Positions 63,228-64,000 of a stretch of DNA of 64,000 bases are shown piece after piece (positions within the stretch are counted from its first letter, which is position 1; each line of letters begins with the position of its first letter). The translations under genes and the position numbers were made by a program. Source of the DNA: Micavibrio aeruginosavorus ARL-13 (lineage in GTDB: Bacteria > Pseudomonadota > Alphaproteobacteria > Micavibrionales > Micavibrionaceae); assembly GCF_000226315.1 (NCBI RefSeq), contig NC_016026.1, forward strand, positions 1,674,001-1,738,000, in the 5' to 3' direction. The notes below the pieces were generated by a model. That model did no database searches. It saw only the letters and a list, made by a program, of their open reading frames with translations, and had not been told where the DNA came from.

Positions 63228-63257
63228 AAAGCCCCCGGTTTATAGCCGGGGGCTTTT
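63228..63257 (+). terminator. OmpA-like gene terminator
   Basis: An 11-base stem (AAAGCCCCCGG / CCGGGGGCTTT) with a TTTATAG loop and a run of T. Confidence 0.85.
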
Positions 63258-63265
63258 TTGGCCTT

Positions 63266-63313
63266 ATACCCTGCAGGGGTACTTGACGAAGATACCCCCA
63301 CAGGGTATATAAT
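63266..63313 (+). promoter_or_regulatory. promoter and CsoR-type operators of the repressor-permease operon
   Basis: -35 TTGACG (63283-63288) and -10 TATAAT (63308-63313) are 19 bases apart. Two G/C-tract inverted repeats frame them: ATACCCTGCAGGGGTA at 63266-63281 and ATACCCCCACAGGGTAT at 63292-63308. The second lies between -35 and -10, where a bound repressor would block RNA polymerase. Both are in the style of CsoR/RcnR-family operators. Confidence 0.8.
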
Positions 63314-63333
63314 GGGGTATATGGAGACAGAAC

Positions 63334-63633
63334 ATGACTGAAACTGCGCACCCGCACGAACACGCCGCCCACACGGACCAGATTCCGCGCCTGAACCGCA
63401 TTGCCGGACAGGTTGAAGGGGTGAAGAAGATGATTACCGAGGAGCGTTATTGCCCCGACATCATCACCCAATTGCGCGCCATTCGCGCCGCGATCAAAAC
63501 CATCGAGGCCAATATTCTGGAACGCCATCTGCATTCCTGCGTTGCCGGCACAATTGCCAGCGGCGACAAAGACGAAGCCGCCACAATGATCGAAGAGATC
63601 AAAGATCTGTTTAAGCGTTTTGAACTGGATTAA
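63334..63633 (+). CDS. metal-sensing repressor of the CsoR/RcnR (DUF156) family
   Basis: The 99-residue, all-helical repressor has the family core QIPRLNRIAGQVEGVKKMI, the metal-ligand Cys in EERYCPDIITQLRAI and the later HLHSCV, giving the Cys-His-Cys pattern of copper-sensing CsoR. The N-terminus is His-rich (HPHEHAAHTDQ), which could add nickel- or cobalt-type ligands, so the metal is uncertain. GGAGA precedes the start by six bases. The permease gene begins three bases after its stop. Confidence 0.9.
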   Translation: MTETAHPHEHAAHTDQIPRLNRIAGQVEGVKKMITEERYCPDIITQLRAIRAAIKTIEANILERHLHSCVAGTIASGDKDEAATMIEEIKDLFKRFELD

Positions 63634-63636
63634 ATC

Positions 63637-64000
63637 ATGAAGAATTGCTGTTCCGGAAAAGATGTCTTCGCCCCTACGCCGGCCCCCGCCACTGCGGGTC
63701 ATGTTCATGGGCACGGGCATGATCATGGCGGCACGACGGATATGTCTGGCTGTTGCGCGATGCCGTCGGAAAAACAACGCCCGGATTACCTGCTCTGGGG
63801 ATCTGGTTCTATTATTATTGCCGGCGTGTCTGCACACCTGATTTGCAACAGCCTGGATATTACCGCACCGCTGGTTCATCATTTTGGCCATGCCGTTCTC
63901 GATCTGGTCAGCATGATGTGGTGGGGCGTTATTCTCGGACTTGTCGTCGTTGGTTTAATGAGCCGCGTACCGCGTGAATATTTCACGGCGATGCTGGGGC
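63637..64000 (+). CDS. predicted permease (COG0701-like), 5' part
   Basis: Only the first 121 residues are present; the gene continues beyond the window. The start MKNCCSGKDVF is followed by a His-rich tract (GHVHGHGHDHGG) and a second CC (MSGCCAMP), all likely metal-binding. The first hydrophobic segment (YLLWGSGSIIIAGVSAHLI) and a second (SMMWWGVILGLVVVGLMS) follow. It is operonic with the CsoR-type repressor. Metal export or resistance is inferred; the transport family is assigned from its N-terminal half only. Confidence 0.72.
   Translation, partial: MKNCCSGKDVFAPTPAPATAGHVHGHGHDHGGTTDMSGCCAMPSEKQRPDYLLWGSGSIIIAGVSAHLICNSLDITAPLVHHFGHAVLDLVSMMWWGVILGLVVVGLMSRVPREYFTAMLG

Noticed and set aside
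62434-63891. 485-codon open frame on the minus strand over the OmpA-like and CsoR-like genes
   Set aside because: It would cross three genes, two terminators and the CsoR promoter. The plus-strand genes have clear domains and ribosome sites.

Overview
The window reads as a chromosomal segment of a free-living, flagellated alphaproteobacterium. The evidence is gene content and order: fused fbc-type petABC (Rieske, cytochrome b, cytochrome c1), dapA next to smpB, a CckA-type hybrid kinase directly beside flhB, the alphaproteobacterial flagellar regulator fliX, a DUF6468/MotE-like motor operon, and a DksA that has kept only one zinc-finger cysteine. The moderate GC content and the mixture of genes would fit the Micavibrio group of predatory alphaproteobacteria, but that placement is inference. 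There are no rRNA genes, CRISPR arrays, insertion sequences or prophages. One tRNA gene, tRNA-Pro(CGG), is present.

Layout. 1-7.3 kb: a small membrane protein, the cytochrome bc1 operon (minus strand), then trmL, hemF, a SIMPL-domain protein, a CCA-adding enzyme and a DUF1285 protein. 7.4-14.3 kb: a four-gene MoxR / DUF58 / BatA-DUF4159 / von Willebrand-like membrane operon. 14.2-22.2 kb: a NarL-type response regulator, a soluble lytic transglycosylase divergent from dapA-smpB, a VasI-like periplasmic protein, recA with a palindrome upstream, and a DUF882 hydrolase. 22.2-31.1 kb: cckA, flhB-fliR-fliQ, flgB-flgC-fliE, a free-standing FlhB C-domain protein, a Tat-exported D,D-carboxypeptidase and fliO-fliP. 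31.1-39.5 kb: a glyoxalase-fold protein and a minus-strand motor operon: fliL, fliM, DUF6468, MotE-like, two MotB-like proteins and a 997-residue repeat protein. 39.8-43.4 kb: flgF-flgG-flgA-flgH. 43.4-45 kb: a secreted repeat protein, dksA and fliX. 45.2-53.8 kb: flgI, flgJ, a FlgN-like protein, fliK, flgD, flgE and flagellin. 53.8-64 kb: GNAT, a single-subunit GlyRS, hypothetical genes, an S49 peptidase, a TrmN6-like methyltransferase, a polyprenyl synthase, the tRNA, a toxin-antitoxin pair, an OmpA-like protein, and a CsoR-type repressor with its permease, which is cut by the window end.

How it fits together. More than 25 kb is devoted to one flagellum: export gate (FliO, P, Q, R, FlhB), rod (FlgB, C, F, G, FliE), rings (FlgA, H, I, J), hook (FlgD, E, FliK), filament, switch (FliM) and stator-associated proteins. 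The two rod/hook operons, flgF and flgI, each carry a near-ideal sigma-54 -24/-12 element. Upstream of flgI there are also two GGCA-N5-TGCC inverted repeats that could be enhancer sites for an FlbD-like activator. With FliX encoded next door, this suggests a Caulobacter-like class II/III transcription hierarchy. CckA next to the export genes fits CtrA-pathway control above it.

The most interesting parts are the tandem MotB-like pair, one member of which has lost the ion-binding aspartate; the giant repeat protein that ends that operon; the stand-alone FlhB-like protein; the flagellin whose middle differs in codon use; a small secreted protein made of three short G...W repeats; and several clean operator-like palindromes (recA, toxin-antitoxin, CsoR).
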